Shown: piece by piece, positions 33,877 to 43,503 of the stretch | How the letters are laid out: each line of letters opens with the position of its first letter | Numbering within the stretch: position 1 is the first letter of the stretch | Origin: Moritella yayanosii | GTDB taxonomy: Bacteria > Pseudomonadota > Gammaproteobacteria > Enterobacterales > Moritellaceae | Length of the DNA: 64,000 nt | Assembly: GCF_900465055.1 (NCBI RefSeq) | Contig: NZ_LS483250.1 | Coordinates: forward strand, 3,968,001-4,032,000 | Direction of reading: 5' to 3' | Position numbers and translations under genes: made by a program | The notes under the pieces: generated by a model | The model's input: only the letters and a program-made list of their open reading frames with translations | Told to the model about the DNA's origin: nothing | Database searches by the model: none

Positions 33877-35697
33877 ATGAATAAACTGCTTCGTACTGCA
33901 TTATTATCTCTCAGTTCACTGCTCTTCACGCTACCTGTCTTGGCAACATCGAATGTGAGTGAACCGCTACGCCATGCTATTGCAATGCATGGGGAACCTG
34001 CCTATGGTAACAGCTTTACTCATTTCGATTATGTTAATTTAAACGCGCCTCGTACCGGATCTTTACGCCGTTCCGCGATGGGCAGTTTTGATAATTTTAA
34101 TGCTTATATCGTCAAAGGTGTCACTGCTGATGGCACTGGCTATTTGTTTGATACCTTAATGCAGCAAAGCGGGGATGAGGCATTCACCTTATATAGCTTA
34201 GTCGCTGAGTTTATCGAAGTGCCGGACGACCGTAGCTGGGTACGTTTTCACTTAAATCCCAATGCCCGCTTTTCTGATGGCAGTGAGCTAACGGCAAGTG
34301 ATGTTGAGTTTACGTTTAATGTCTTGATCGAAAAAGGCGTACCGCAGTTACGCGCGCAGTATAAAGAGGTCACCAGGGTTGAAGTAGAAAGTAAATCAGT
34401 CATTAAATTTAGTTTTAAAGATAACAAAAATAAAGAACTAGCCTTGATATTGGCACAACTTCCGGTGTTCTCGGAGAAAGACTGGCAAGGTAAAGACTTT
34501 GCGAAGGCAAACTTAAATATACCGCTGGGTTCTGGGCCATATACCATCAAATCCTTTGATGCCGGACGCAGTATTGATTATCAGCGCAATGATGACTATT
34601 GGGCAAAAGACTTACCGGTAAACCGTGGACGTTATAATTTTAAACATATTATTTTTGATTATTACAAAGATGGCAGCATTGCCTTTGAAGCGTTCAAAGC
34701 TGGCGACGTGGATTTCAGATCGGAGAATATTTCGAAACAGTGGGCGACGGGTTATCAGGGCAAAAATTTTATGTCTGGTAAGATCATCAAAGAAGAGATC
34801 CAACATCAGAATCCACAAGGTATGCAGGCATTTTGGTTTAATTTACGTAGAGATAAATTTAAAGATCCCAATGTACGTAAAGCACTCGGCTTAATGTTTG
34901 ATTTCGAATGGACCAATAAGACACTTTTTTATGGGGCGTACAAGCGCTCGGACAGTTTTTTTAGTAATTCAGAGTTGGCAGCAACCGGTATCCCTAAAGG
35001 GGACGAATTAGCCCTGCTTGCACCTTTTAAAGCGCAGTTACCGCCCGAACTGTTTACCCAAGTTTATACATTAGATAAAACCAAAGGTGATGGCCGCGTG
35101 CGTAAGCAGCAGCGCCAAGCAATCAAGTTGTTCAAGCAAGCGGGTTGGACATTGAAGTCAGGTAAAATGCTTGATGCCAATGGCAAACAATTTAGTGTGG
35201 AATTCTTGGCTTATAGTCCGTCGTTTGAACGGGTTATTCAACCATTTCGTAAAAATTTACAACGTATCGGGATTGCCTCGGAGATCCGCATTGTCGATGT
35301 ATCGCAGTACGTGAACCGATTAAATAATTTTGATTTTGATATTTACACCCTCACTCAAGCGCAAAGCCTATCACCGGGTAATGAACAGTTGAGCATGTGG
35401 GGCAGTGAGTTTGCCAATATCCCGGGGACGCTCAATCGTATTGGTTTACAAGATCCGGTTGTCGATGCGTTGGTGGCGAAGGTGATTAATGCCACAGATC
35501 GTGACAGTTTGATTACGGCGACGAAAGCGCTTGATCGGGTGTTATTGTGGAAAAACTTGGTGATCCCACAATGGCATATTAGCAGTTATCGTGTCGCGTA
35601 CTGGCAGCAAATACAGCGTCCCGAAAAGCTACCTAAGTACGGTTTAGCTATCGATAGTTGGTGGCATCAAGACACCACTAGCAATACAGGGAATTAG
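33877..35697 (+). CDS. yejA: Peptide ABC transporter periplasmic binding protein, YejA-like
   Basis: A 606-residue family 5 solute-binding protein with a signal peptide (MNKLLRTALLSLSSLLFTLPVLA). The start AIAMHGEPAYGNSFTHFDYV, the VNLNAPRTGSL block and WVRFHLNPNARFSDGSELTA are typical of YejA. In E. coli YejABEF imports peptides, including microcin C. ATG 33877 follows AAAGGA. The permease gene follows after four bases, so it is the first gene of a four-gene operon. Confidence 0.92.
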   Translation: MNKLLRTALLSLSSLLFTLPVLATSNVSEPLRHAIAMHGEPAYGNSFTHFDYVNLNAPRTGSLRRSAMGSFDNFNAYIVKGVTADGTGYLFDTLMQQSGDEAFTLYSLVAEFIEVPDDRSWVRFHLNPNARFSDGSELTASDVEFTFNVLIEKGVPQLRAQYKEVTRVEVESKSVIKFSFKDNKNKELALILAQLPVFSEKDWQGKDFAKANLNIPLGSGPYTIKSFDAGRSIDYQRNDDYWAKDLPVNRGRYNFKHIIFDYYKDGSIAFEAFKAGDVDFRSENISKQWATGYQGKNFMSGKIIKEEIQHQNPQGMQAFWFNLRRDKFKDPNVRKALGLMFDFEWTNKTLFYGAYKRSDSFFSNSELAATGIPKGDELALLAPFKAQLPPELFTQVYTLDKTKGDGRVRKQQRQAIKLFKQAGWTLKSGKMLDANGKQFSVEFLAYSPSFERVIQPFRKNLQRIGIASEIRIVDVSQYVNRLNNFDFDIYTLTQAQSLSPGNEQLSMWGSEFANIPGTLNRIGLQDPVVDALVAKVINATDRDSLITATKALDRVLLWKNLVIPQWHISSYRVAYWQQIQRPEKLPKYGLAIDSWWHQDTTSNTGN

Positions 35698-35701
35698 CTA
35701 A

Positions 35702-36793
35702 ATGTGGAGTTATATACTGCGCCGTTGTTTGCTGATGATCCCCACTTTGTTAGGCATTATCACCCTTAATTTTATTATTATTCAAGCGGCCCCTGGCGGC
35801 CCTGTTGAACAGTCGTTGGCTAAATTACAAGGTATTGAATCCTCTGCAACCAGCCGTGTTGATGGCAGTAGTCAGGGTGAAGTGAAAGTGAATCTAAGCA
35901 ATGGTACTCAGTCACAATACCGAGGTGCACAAGGTATTGATCCTGAATATATTAAGGAATTAGAGCGGTTATATGGTTTTGATAAACCGTTACACGAACG
36001 CTATTGGTTGTTGCTGAAAAGCTATGTGCAATTCGATTTTGGTGATAGTTTTTTTCGCGATAGTTCGGTGATCGATCTGATATTAGATAAGTTACCTGTA
36101 TCAATTTCATTAGGACTGTGGACGACGATCTTGGTGTATCTTATTTCGATACCGCTGGGGATAAAAAAAGCCGTTACTCACGGTTCTGCTTTCGATGTTT
36201 GGAGTTCAAGCGCGGTGATTATCGGTTTCGCTATTCCTAACTTCCTGTTTGCGTTATTACTGATCGTGCTTTTCGCTGGTGGCAGTTATTTTGATTGGTT
36301 TCCATTACGGGGGTTAACGTCGGCTAACTTCGATGAGTTATCCACGTTTGGGAAAATCAAAGATTACTTCTGGCATCTGGCATTACCGGTGTTGGCTTCG
36401 GTGATCAGTAGTTTTGCCACGTTAACCTTGCTGACTAAAAATACATTTTTAGATGAAATTAATAAACAATATGTGACCACTGCAAGAGCCAAAGGTCTTA
36501 CCGAAAACCAGGTGTTATACGGACATGTATTTCGTAATGCGATGTTATTAGTGATTGCCGGATTACCGGCCGCGTTGATCAGTATTTTCTTTACGGGTTC
36601 ATTGATGATAGAAATTATTTTTTCGTTAGACGGACTGGGTTTATTAGGCTTTGAGTCGGTAATAAATCGTGATTATCCGGTGGTATTTGGCACCTTATAT
36701 ATCTTTACCTTGATGGGGCTGGTTATTAAGTTAATCAGTGATGTCACCTATATGATGATCGACCCACGCATTAATTTTGAGGCGCAATCATAA
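35702..36793 (+). CDS. yejB: Peptide ABC transporter permease YejB
   Basis: A 363-residue inner-membrane permease with about six membrane segments. It begins [20 protein letters not shown], has the long periplasmic loop after helix 1 with [13 protein letters not shown], and the EAA-like loop [22 protein letters not shown] near residue 260 that contacts the ATPase. The family is the DppB/OppB type. Its stop overlaps the start of yejE by one base. Confidence 0.93.
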   Translation: MWSYILRRCLLMIPTLLGIITLNFIIIQAAPGGPVEQSLAKLQGIESSATSRVDGSSQGEVKVNLSNGTQSQYRGAQGIDPEYIKELERLYGFDKPLHERYWLLLKSYVQFDFGDSFFRDSSVIDLILDKLPVSISLGLWTTILVYLISIPLGIKKAVTHGSAFDVWSSSAVIIGFAIPNFLFALLLIVLFAGGSYFDWFPLRGLTSANFDELSTFGKIKDYFWHLALPVLASVISSFATLTLLTKNTFLDEINKQYVTTARAKGLTENQVLYGHVFRNAMLLVIAGLPAALISIFFTGSLMIEIIFSLDGLGLLGFESVINRDYPVVFGTLYIFTLMGLVIKLISDVTYMMIDPRINFEAQS

Positions 36794-37842
36794 TGGGCTG
36801 GATCGCAACGTGGCAGCGGATCAAACAAAATCCGATGAACCTCAATCGCTGGCAAACCTTTAAGCTGAATAAACGCGGTTATTGGTCGTTATGGTTATTT
36901 AGCGGATTATTTTTATTGAGTTTATTCGCCGAGTTCATTGCTAATGATAAGCCGTTAGTGGTGCGTTACAACGACAGTTATTACTTACCCGTGTTATATG
37001 ATTATAACGAATTGGAGTTTGGTGGTGAGCTGGATATTATGGCCGATTATCGTGATGAATATATTCAAGAGTTGATTTTAGCACAGGGCGATATGTGGTG
37101 GCCCTTGATCCCATTTAGTTATGATACCTTCAATTATGATTTAACGGTGCCGGCACCTTCTGCGCCAGATAGTAACAATTTATTAGGCACAGACGATCAG
37201 AGTCGTGATGTCCTCGCTCGGCTTATTTATGGTTTTCGTATCTCGGTATTATTTGCAATTACCTTGACCATATTTAGCTCGATAATTGGGGTTGCGGTGG
37301 GGGCCACACAAGGTTATTTCGGCGGTCGTATTGATCTCTATGGTCAGCGTTTTATCGAGATCTGGTCGGGTTTACCTATGCTGTTTTTATTGATTATTTT
37401 AGCCAGTTTAGTTCAACCTGATTTTTGGTGGTTACTGGGTATCATGCTGCTATTTAGTTGGATGGCGCTGGTGGACGTGGTACGCGCCGAGTTCTTGCGT
37501 GGCCGTCATCTCGAGTATGTCATTGCCGCGAAAGCCTTGGGGCAATCTCACCGCGCGATTATGTTTAAGCATATTTTGCCTAATGCGATGGTGGCGACGA
37601 TGACGTTCATGCCATTTATTTTTACGGGCGCACTCACCACATTAACCTCGTTGGATTTCCTCGGCTTTGGTTTAGAAGTGGGGTCGCCGTCGTTAGGTGA
37701 ATTAATCAAGCAGGGTAAAAATAACCTGCAAGCACCTTGGTTAGGCATTACCGCGTTTGTGTCGATGGCAACGATCTTGGTGTTATTAGTCTTTATTGGT
37801 GAAGCGGCACGTGATGCGTTTGATCCTCGTAAGGGAGCGTAA
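36793..37842 (+). CDS. yejE: Peptide ABC transporter permease YejE
   Basis: A 349-residue inner-membrane permease of the DppC/OppC type. It has a first helix near residues 33-50, a large periplasmic loop (VVRYNDSYYLPVLYDYNE, YDTFNYDLTVPAPSAPDSNN), the LLGTDDQSRDVLARLIYGFR motif, and the EAA-like loop IAAKALGQSHRAIMFKHILPNA near residue 240. It lies between yejB and yejF with one-base overlaps, so the three are translationally coupled. Confidence 0.93.
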   Translation: MGWIATWQRIKQNPMNLNRWQTFKLNKRGYWSLWLFSGLFLLSLFAEFIANDKPLVVRYNDSYYLPVLYDYNELEFGGELDIMADYRDEYIQELILAQGDMWWPLIPFSYDTFNYDLTVPAPSAPDSNNLLGTDDQSRDVLARLIYGFRISVLFAITLTIFSSIIGVAVGATQGYFGGRIDLYGQRFIEIWSGLPMLFLLIILASLVQPDFWWLLGIMLLFSWMALVDVVRAEFLRGRHLEYVIAAKALGQSHRAIMFKHILPNAMVATMTFMPFIFTGALTTLTSLDFLGFGLEVGSPSLGELIKQGKNNLQAPWLGITAFVSMATILVLLVFIGEAARDAFDPRKGA

Positions 37843-39470
37843 TGAGTAAAACGAAACTTAAACTAAACGTTATATCGGCCTCTGAGCCGAAACAACTGGT
37901 ACTGGAGGTAAACGATTTATCGGTTAGTTTTGGTGAACAGCGGGTTGTTGAGCATGTTTCTTTTACGATTGAAAAAGGCAAAACCTTTGCGCTTGTGGGT
38001 GAAAGTGGCTCTGGTAAATCAGTGACAGCGTTATCTATTTTACAGTTATTGCCTTTTCCCGCGGCACACTATCCGGCAGGCAGTATTAAGCTAATGGGCA
38101 AAGAGGTGATAGGCAAAAACCACGCGGTGATGCAAGCGTTACGGGGTAACTGTGCCAGCATGATCTTTCAAGAACCGATGACGTCTTTAAACCCACTGCA
38201 TACCATTGAAAAACAAATATCTGAAATACTGTTTTTACATCAGGGATTAAATAAAAAAGCGGCGCAGTGCCGTTGTCTCGAATTGTTAGAATTAGTCGCA
38301 ATTCCGGAACCGAAAAAGCGCTTAGGTTCTTACCCGCATGAATTATCTGGTGGTCAACGCCAGCGAGTGATGATCGCGATGGCGTTGGCCAATGAGCCGG
38401 ATTTATTGATCGCGGATGAACCGACCACTGCACTGGATGTCACCGTGCAATTACAAATTTTGGAATTGTTAAAATCATTACAGGCTAAGCTGGGAATGGC
38501 GATATTGATGATCACTCATGATCTTAATATCGTCAAATATTTGGCCGATGATGTGGCGGTGATGAAACAAGGTAAAATTGTGGAAATGGGCGCTGTTGAG
38601 CGGATCTTTTCAGCGCCACAGCATGCATATACTAAAATCCTATTAGATGCGGAACCACAACGTAATATACCTACGTTGATACGCACAAAACCATTATTAC
38701 AGGTAAACGATTTTAAGGTATGGTTTCCGTTAAAGAAAGGGTTCTGGCAACGCACTTATGATCACATCAAAGCCGTTGACGGCGTATCACTGCAACTATA
38801 TCAAGGAGAAACCCTCGGTATTGTCGGGGAAAGTGGCTCTGGTAAAAGTACCTTGGTACGAGGTATATTGAGGCTGATTGAAAGTGAAGGTGATATTTAT
38901 TTTAACGGTACCAATCTGCAAGGACTTAATTTGACCGCGATGCGCGCTTATCGTCAGTCGTTACAAATCGTGTTTCAAGATCCGTTTGGTAGCCTCAGTC
39001 CGCGCATGTCGGTACGACAAATTATCAGTGAAGGGTTAGAGGTGCAAGGTAAACACAGTGAAATTGAAATTGAAATTGCTATCCAACAAGTATTGATTGA
39101 TGTTGCTTTGCCTGTAGAGTCTTTAGATCGTTACCCACATCAGTTTTCTGGTGGCCAGCGTCAGCGTATTGCTATCGCGCGAGCGTTAGTGTTAAAACCT
39201 CAGATCCTGATTTTAGATGAGCCAACATCAGCGCTAGATCGTACGGTGCAAAAACAGATCTTAGATTTATTGTGTCAGTTGCAGCAACAGCATCAACTCA
39301 GCTATATTTTTATTACTCATGATTTAAGTGTGGTACGCGCGGTAAGTCACCGTATTTTAGTGCTTAAAGACGGTAAAGTTGTTGAAGAGGGGGAAACAGA
39401 AGCGGTGTTTAACCAACCGCAGCAAGCTTATACCCAAGCATTACTGTCGGCCGCAATGTGTTTTAGTTAA
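37842..39470 (+). CDS. yejF: Peptide ABC transporter ATP-binding protein YejF (two fused ATPase domains)
   Basis: A 542-residue protein with two full ABC ATPase domains. Each has a Walker A (GESGSGKS near residues 50 and 330), a signature (LSGGQRQRVMIAMAL and FSGGQRQRIAIARAL) and a Walker B (LLIADEPTTALD and ILILDEPTSALD). Fused DppD/DppF-like domains are characteristic of YejF. It energises import through YejB and YejE. A strong terminator follows about 50 bases after its stop. Confidence 0.94.
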   Translation: MSKTKLKLNVISASEPKQLVLEVNDLSVSFGEQRVVEHVSFTIEKGKTFALVGESGSGKSVTALSILQLLPFPAAHYPAGSIKLMGKEVIGKNHAVMQALRGNCASMIFQEPMTSLNPLHTIEKQISEILFLHQGLNKKAAQCRCLELLELVAIPEPKKRLGSYPHELSGGQRQRVMIAMALANEPDLLIADEPTTALDVTVQLQILELLKSLQAKLGMAILMITHDLNIVKYLADDVAVMKQGKIVEMGAVERIFSAPQHAYTKILLDAEPQRNIPTLIRTKPLLQVNDFKVWFPLKKGFWQRTYDHIKAVDGVSLQLYQGETLGIVGESGSGKSTLVRGILRLIESEGDIYFNGTNLQGLNLTAMRAYRQSLQIVFQDPFGSLSPRMSVRQIISEGLEVQGKHSEIEIEIAIQQVLIDVALPVESLDRYPHQFSGGQRQRIAIARALVLKPQILILDEPTSALDRTVQKQILDLLCQLQQQHQLSYIFITHDLSVVRAVSHRILVLKDGKVVEEGETEAVFNQPQQAYTQALLSAAMCFS

Positions 39471-39523
39471 AGTACCACTCGAGTTAATACTTTAGTGATA
39501 GTTATCGCACTGTTTTACAGACA

Positions 39524-39555
39524 AAAAAACTCACTAATAAATAGTGAGCTTTTTT
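39524..39555. terminator. Terminator after yejF (both directions)
   Basis: CTCACTA / TAGTGAG with loop ATAAA; an A run before and a T run after make it fit for both strands. Confidence 0.85.
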
Positions 39556-39709
39556 AAATTCTGAATGCAGTGGTGTTCCAAAGCGCTAACCCGAAGTTAG
39601 AGTGAGATAACCAAGCACGCCGGCATTGAAAGTCCAAATACGATGTCATTACATCTGTTTGACCAATAAAGTGGTCGGCTGTTTCGGCTTCTGACTTAAA
39701 TATAGCGCA
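39554..39709 (-). other. Open block of 51 codons without a start, possible repeat or gene remnant
   Basis: On the minus strand a frame runs from a stop at 39712 to TAA at 39556. It reads CAIFKSEAETADHFIGQTDV, then MTSYLDFQCRRAWLSHSN and FGLALWNTTAFRI. There is no ATG, GTG or TTG near its beginning and no ribosome-binding site. It ends on the stem of the terminator. It may be a piece of a repeated intergenic sequence or a gene ruin; a few plus-strand hairpins (GACCAATAAAGTGGTC) also allow a structured RNA. No function is claimed. Confidence 0.35.
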
Positions 39710-40098
39710 TTACTTTTAATATACAACTGTTGATGTCGTGTTTTTTATGGCTTATTTTTGATGATTATTAACTTAGTGACGCCGATCGTTACGATACATG
39801 TAATTTACTGTTAAATTAAGTCTGACCTCACACTAGTCTCGGGCGGAGCCTTTGCACTAATTGGATGACATCGAAATAATTGCGATATTATTTCTGCCCG
39901 TTGTTAACAATCAGTTATGCCTTAATGCAATGACATAACCAATAACACAGAACCCTATTATTTGGAGTTATTCTCAGATAATGGCCTCAGTTTTGATTTC
40001 CTACTTATCTTTCCTGAATATATGCAGCACGATGTTATGACAATTACCACGGCAGATGTATTGATTAATTGTTGCCGCCAATGTAATGATTTCAGGCG

Positions 40099-41538
40099 TT
40101 ATCGCCCCGATGCTAATGAGATTAACGGGACGCGCGCAATGATGTTTAGACCCATTTCGTGAGCAATCTTACTTGTATCCCATAGTGTATCTTGTGTTGT
40201 TGACAGTGCAACGCTGATGGCTACCCCTTGGATTATGCCTAATAATAGTCCCAGTAAAATATAGCTGATAATAGGTAAATTAATCGTTTGTTCGGGAATG
40301 AATGGTCGCGTAATGATCTTAATGTTAGTCGCTGATTCAAACTCGCCAAGCGCATTACTAATTGACACCATTTCATGGCGTGTTAATAACTCTAAATAGA
40401 CGGTGTTTTTTTCATCGTGCTCACGCTTTAATCGCTGTAACTCTAGCTCAATTGTTACATATTTAGCTTGGTTTTGTTGGAAGTATTGCTGCTGTTTTGC
40501 CAGTGTTTTTAATTCTAATGTTATTTTTTTAATGCTGTTTCTATAGCGTTCATAACTATCGAGCTGAGCGAGTAATAATGGCGTCACCTGCGTTGTTAAG
40601 GCTTGTTGTGTCAGCCGAGTGATACGGTTTAGCAGTAAATCTAGCCCCTGTTGACTCTGTATGCTGGACTGGAGTCTTTGTCTTTGCTCTTGTAAGCGAG
40701 CTATTTTTAGATTTGTTGATTTAACTTGTGAGTGTTGTTCGGTGTAGAGCATTAATTGCTGGATTTTTAATGTTTCGAGTTGGGTGATTTTGTTATCAAT
40801 AAACTGTGCAGCAGGATTGGTTAGAATTAATATTTTTGTTAATAGCGTTAATTTAGATTGAAATAATGCTAATTCCTGTGCTTTATTTTCTAGACTGCGA
40901 TTGATATCAACAAGTGTTGACTCCCTGGCTTCATATAACTCAGGAATGATGCTGGCATTTTTTAGTTGAAAATCAAAAAGGTTCTGCTCTGCTTGGCGTA
41001 ATACTTTATATTGTTGATTGAGCTGCTTGGCAAGAAAGGTTTGACTCGTTATTGCCTGTTCTTGGTTAGGTTTAATTAAGCGTAAAATGAATTGCTCACT
41101 GACCACATCTAAGATTATGCTTAATTGTCGCGGGTCTGGCCATACCATTTCAATTTTTATTAGTTCAGCCCCTGTTAATGATAACTTTAAAGATTGTCTT
41201 ATTTTATTAACTACTTGCTGTTGTTGCCAAGCTGAATCATCGGGTATAATTAAACCGACTTGTTGAGCCACCTCGAGTAATACTTGTTTGCGCTTAACAA
41301 GAATGTTGATCGCTTTAAAGCGAGATTGGATATTGAAGGGCTGTGATAATTCTGACAAAAATGGATTTAACAGTGCGCTTTCTTGCAATAATATACTGGT
41401 ATGTGAATGGTAACTTTCAGGAATACTGCGGCCAACAAAATAACCAATGACTGGCATCGTAATAATTGGGATCAGTAAATAATAGCGTTTCCGCCACAAA
41501 ATAGCATAAAGCTGGTAAAGCTTAATCCATAAAGCCAT
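40099..41538 (-). CDS. Wzz/GNVR-type polysaccharide chain-length or export protein
   Basis: A 479-residue inner-membrane protein. One membrane segment lies near residues 18-36 and one near 430-450; between them a long periplasmic coiled-coil region rich in Gln and Leu (QLNQQYKVLRQAEQNLFDF, RLKREHDEKNTVYLELLTRHE). The end of that region, KIITRPFIPEQTINLP, is the Pro-rich GNVR/Wzz motif before the second helix. It has no tyrosine-kinase domain; the frame ends soon after the second helix. No glycosyltransferase or other polysaccharide gene is near, so its pathway is unknown. ATG 41538 has no clear ribosome-binding site. Confidence 0.82.
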   Translation of the reverse strand: MALWIKLYQLYAILWRKRYYLLIPIITMPVIGYFVGRSIPESYHSHTSILLQESALLNPFLSELSQPFNIQSRFKAINILVKRKQVLLEVAQQVGLIIPDDSAWQQQQVVNKIRQSLKLSLTGAELIKIEMVWPDPRQLSIILDVVSEQFILRLIKPNQEQAITSQTFLAKQLNQQYKVLRQAEQNLFDFQLKNASIIPELYEARESTLVDINRSLENKAQELALFQSKLTLLTKILILTNPAAQFIDNKITQLETLKIQQLMLYTEQHSQVKSTNLKIARLQEQRQRLQSSIQSQQGLDLLLNRITRLTQQALTTQVTPLLLAQLDSYERYRNSIKKITLELKTLAKQQQYFQQNQAKYVTIELELQRLKREHDEKNTVYLELLTRHEMVSISNALGEFESATNIKIITRPFIPEQTINLPIISYILLGLLLGIIQGVAISVALSTTQDTLWDTSKIAHEMGLNIIARVPLISLASGR

Positions 41539-41632
41539 AAATCTTTGCCATAAATGTCACACGTCACAAGGAACCTTTATTAAAGGTAGCTAGCTGTCTG
41601 AATTATGGCAATATTTATTCTCAGATCAACAC

Positions 41633-42508
41633 TCACTGGTTGGTTATTACGTTTTGTTGTGCTTGTAAGGCAATCTCGCAGAGGGTTGTTATACCTTGTA
41701 CTACGCGCGGTGAAAAACGGTGTGATACATCGGGATTAATTCTAAATATATTGCCGTTTTTCACTGCCGGAATGCTCTGCCAGGTTTGCCATTGTGCTAA
41801 CTCGGCGTCATTCACTGTACCAGCCACGATCACTGCGGGTTGCTTCACTAGCACTTGTTCTACATTGATCACGGGATAGGGCACCGGGCTGTCATGAAAT
41901 ACATTATTAAAACCACATAACTCAAATTGTTCTTGTAACCAAGGGTCGTTCGCCACTGTCATTAACGGGGTTGGCCAGACTTGGTAGAAGAGGTCCTGCT
42001 TCGGATTATGCGCATACTTAGCGCGCAATGCAGCTAAGGCTTGACGGTATTTGTCACTCACCGGGTCGGCAATAGATTGGGTCCCTAACATTTTCCCAAG
42101 TCGCTGTATTTGGGTGGCAATATCATCTAATCCACCGGTCTTTGAAGCATAAACCGGAATGCCAAATTTTTTAAGTTGATTGATATCTGCCGCGGAGTTA
42201 CCTTGCTGCCAGTAAATGACCAGATCAGGTTCAAGTGCGAGTATTGTTTCGATATTTATTTGTTGCGAGCTAGCGACAATCGGTAATGCTTTGGCCTCTT
42301 CTGGGTAATCAGAGTAAGCACTGACTCCGATCAGTCTATCCCCCGCGCCAGCGGCGAAAACCAGTTCTGTGGTATGCGGCGACAGCGATACGATACGCTG
42401 TGGGTACTTTTCTGGCACTGGTAAAGGAAATGCTTGAACGGAAGAAGACTGCACTTGCACTGAAAATACAATGATGAAGAGTGTAACGAATCGCGTTAAA
42501 AAAGACAT
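41633..42508 (-). CDS. btuF: Vitamin B12 ABC transporter periplasmic binding protein
   Basis: A 291-residue periplasmic protein with a signal peptide (cut near VQA-FPLP). The start of the mature part, YPQRIVSLSPHTTELVFAAG, and AGDRLIGVSAYSDYPEEA are typical of BtuF, as are EPDLVIYWQQGN and FELCGFNNVF. BtuF binds cobalamin and hands it to BtuCD. Neither BtuC nor BtuD is in the window. It lies downstream of the CobD/CbiB-like gene and mtnN on the same strand, with a 55-base gap. Confidence 0.9.
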   Translation of the reverse strand: MSFLTRFVTLFIIVFSVQVQSSSVQAFPLPVPEKYPQRIVSLSPHTTELVFAAGAGDRLIGVSAYSDYPEEAKALPIVASSQQINIETILALEPDLVIYWQQGNSAADINQLKKFGIPVYASKTGGLDDIATQIQRLGKMLGTQSIADPVSDKYRQALAALRAKYAHNPKQDLFYQVWPTPLMTVANDPWLQEQFELCGFNNVFHDSPVPYPVINVEQVLVKQPAVIVAGTVNDAELAQWQTWQSIPAVKNGNIFRINPDVSHRFSPRVVQGITTLCEIALQAQQNVITNQ

Positions 42509-42563
42509 AAAAACTCAGTGTTGTGACAGGTTAAGGTGAACAATAACATTGATTATAACGTGT

Positions 42564-43502
42564 TTATTTAATCGCAATAAGTAAGTAGATAGCGCTGATA
42601 AAACATAACCAAACGATGAGTGCCAAGGTCAATTTTTGTTGTGCGCGTTTGATATCATCGCGCTGTGCTGGCTGGGTATGACCAAGTTGGCTAAAACGCT
42701 GCATAGCCCCTTGATATTTACGTGGACCGCCTAATTGGATCGCAAGACTATAGGCAAAGCTTGATAATAAAAAACCACTGCTAAAGTGATGCCATTGTTT
42801 GGCTTGTTTGGTTAAATTCGATAATGGGCTTGTCGCGCGCTGTAAGCCGCGTAATGTGCATGCAAGTATAAGATGAGCGGGTGACGCTAATAGCCGTAGT
42901 AAGGACGCTGCAGGGCGACCAAATTGATGATTAACCGGCAGTTTACTATTCCAGTTATGCGCTATTAATTGAATGGTTCGATAAATTATCGCTGGCCAGA
43001 TACCCAAACATACATACCAAAATATAACAGCAAACCACTGATAACTATTACGTAAGCACATATTTTCGATACTGGCTTTATGTAAACCGAGTAAGGATAG
43101 TTGGTCTAAATCCCGCAATGTTCGAGGTTGTATTTGGCTGATGATGGTTTGCTTTTCCAGGTTACCTAAATCAATTTTGGGTAAGCTGACTTTTTCCCAT
43201 TGTAATAAACACAATAATAATACCAACTCAAATATGATGGCTTCAATAACAATAAATTGAATAACGGCAGCGATAATTAAAATGAAACCGAGCATGGTGA
43301 TCATGGCAAGGTGGCCTGCGATGTACTGTTGCTGTGGGCTGCGTTGTGCGTTATTTACTTTATCTGCAATGGCGCTAAAGAGGTGGTTTAACAGTTGTGT
43401 CGGATGAAAACGTGGTGGGTATAGTGGTAAACGGGCGATGACGATTGCAGTCAGTAAGATAAATACTGACTGCATACTGGTCCAATTCATGGCCAAATTC
43501 AT
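42564..43502 (-). CDS. CobD/CbiB-family membrane protein
   Basis: A 312-residue inner-membrane protein with about five membrane segments. It has the CobD/CbiB/AmpE-like pattern RTLRDLDQLSLLGLHKASIENM (around residue 130), the AVIFWYVCLGIWPAIIYRTIQ segment and a C-terminal FLLSSFAYSLAIQLGGPRKY block. CbiB-type enzymes attach aminopropanol to adenosylcobyric acid. Its place between mtnN and btuF is a known order in vibrios and Shewanella and suggests a cobalamin link. No other cobalamin synthesis gene is seen here. It starts one base after the mtnN stop. Confidence 0.82.
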   Translation of the reverse strand: MNLAMNWTSMQSVFILLTAIVIARLPLYPPRFHPTQLLNHLFSAIADKVNNAQRSPQQQYIAGHLAMITMLGFILIIAAVIQFIVIEAIIFELVLLLCLLQWEKVSLPKIDLGNLEKQTIISQIQPRTLRDLDQLSLLGLHKASIENMCLRNSYQWFAVIFWYVCLGIWPAIIYRTIQLIAHNWNSKLPVNHQFGRPAASLLRLLASPAHLILACTLRGLQRATSPLSNLTKQAKQWHHFSSGFLLSSFAYSLAIQLGGPRKYQGAMQRFSQLGHTQPAQRDDIKRAQQKLTLALIVWLCFISAIYLLIAIK

Positions 43503-43503
43503 G

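Larger units (their letters stand above)
39471..40098. other. Long intergenic region with terminator and a possible small frame
   Basis: This 628-base gap holds a bidirectional terminator (39524-39555), an open block on the minus strand (39554-39709, listed apart) and an unexplained AT-rich stretch. On the plus strand, frames near 39962-40144 read like broken pieces (LLIFPEYMQHDVMTITTADV, and NVMISGVIAPMLMRLTGR in another frame) that could be a decayed gene, but I cannot name it. Confidence 0.45.

Noticed and set aside
39962-40162. 66-codon plus-strand frame overlapping the end of the Wzz-like gene
   Set aside because: It starts with TTG without a ribosome-binding site and overlaps a good gene. 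Parts in two frames look protein-like, so a pseudogene is possible, but I could not name one.
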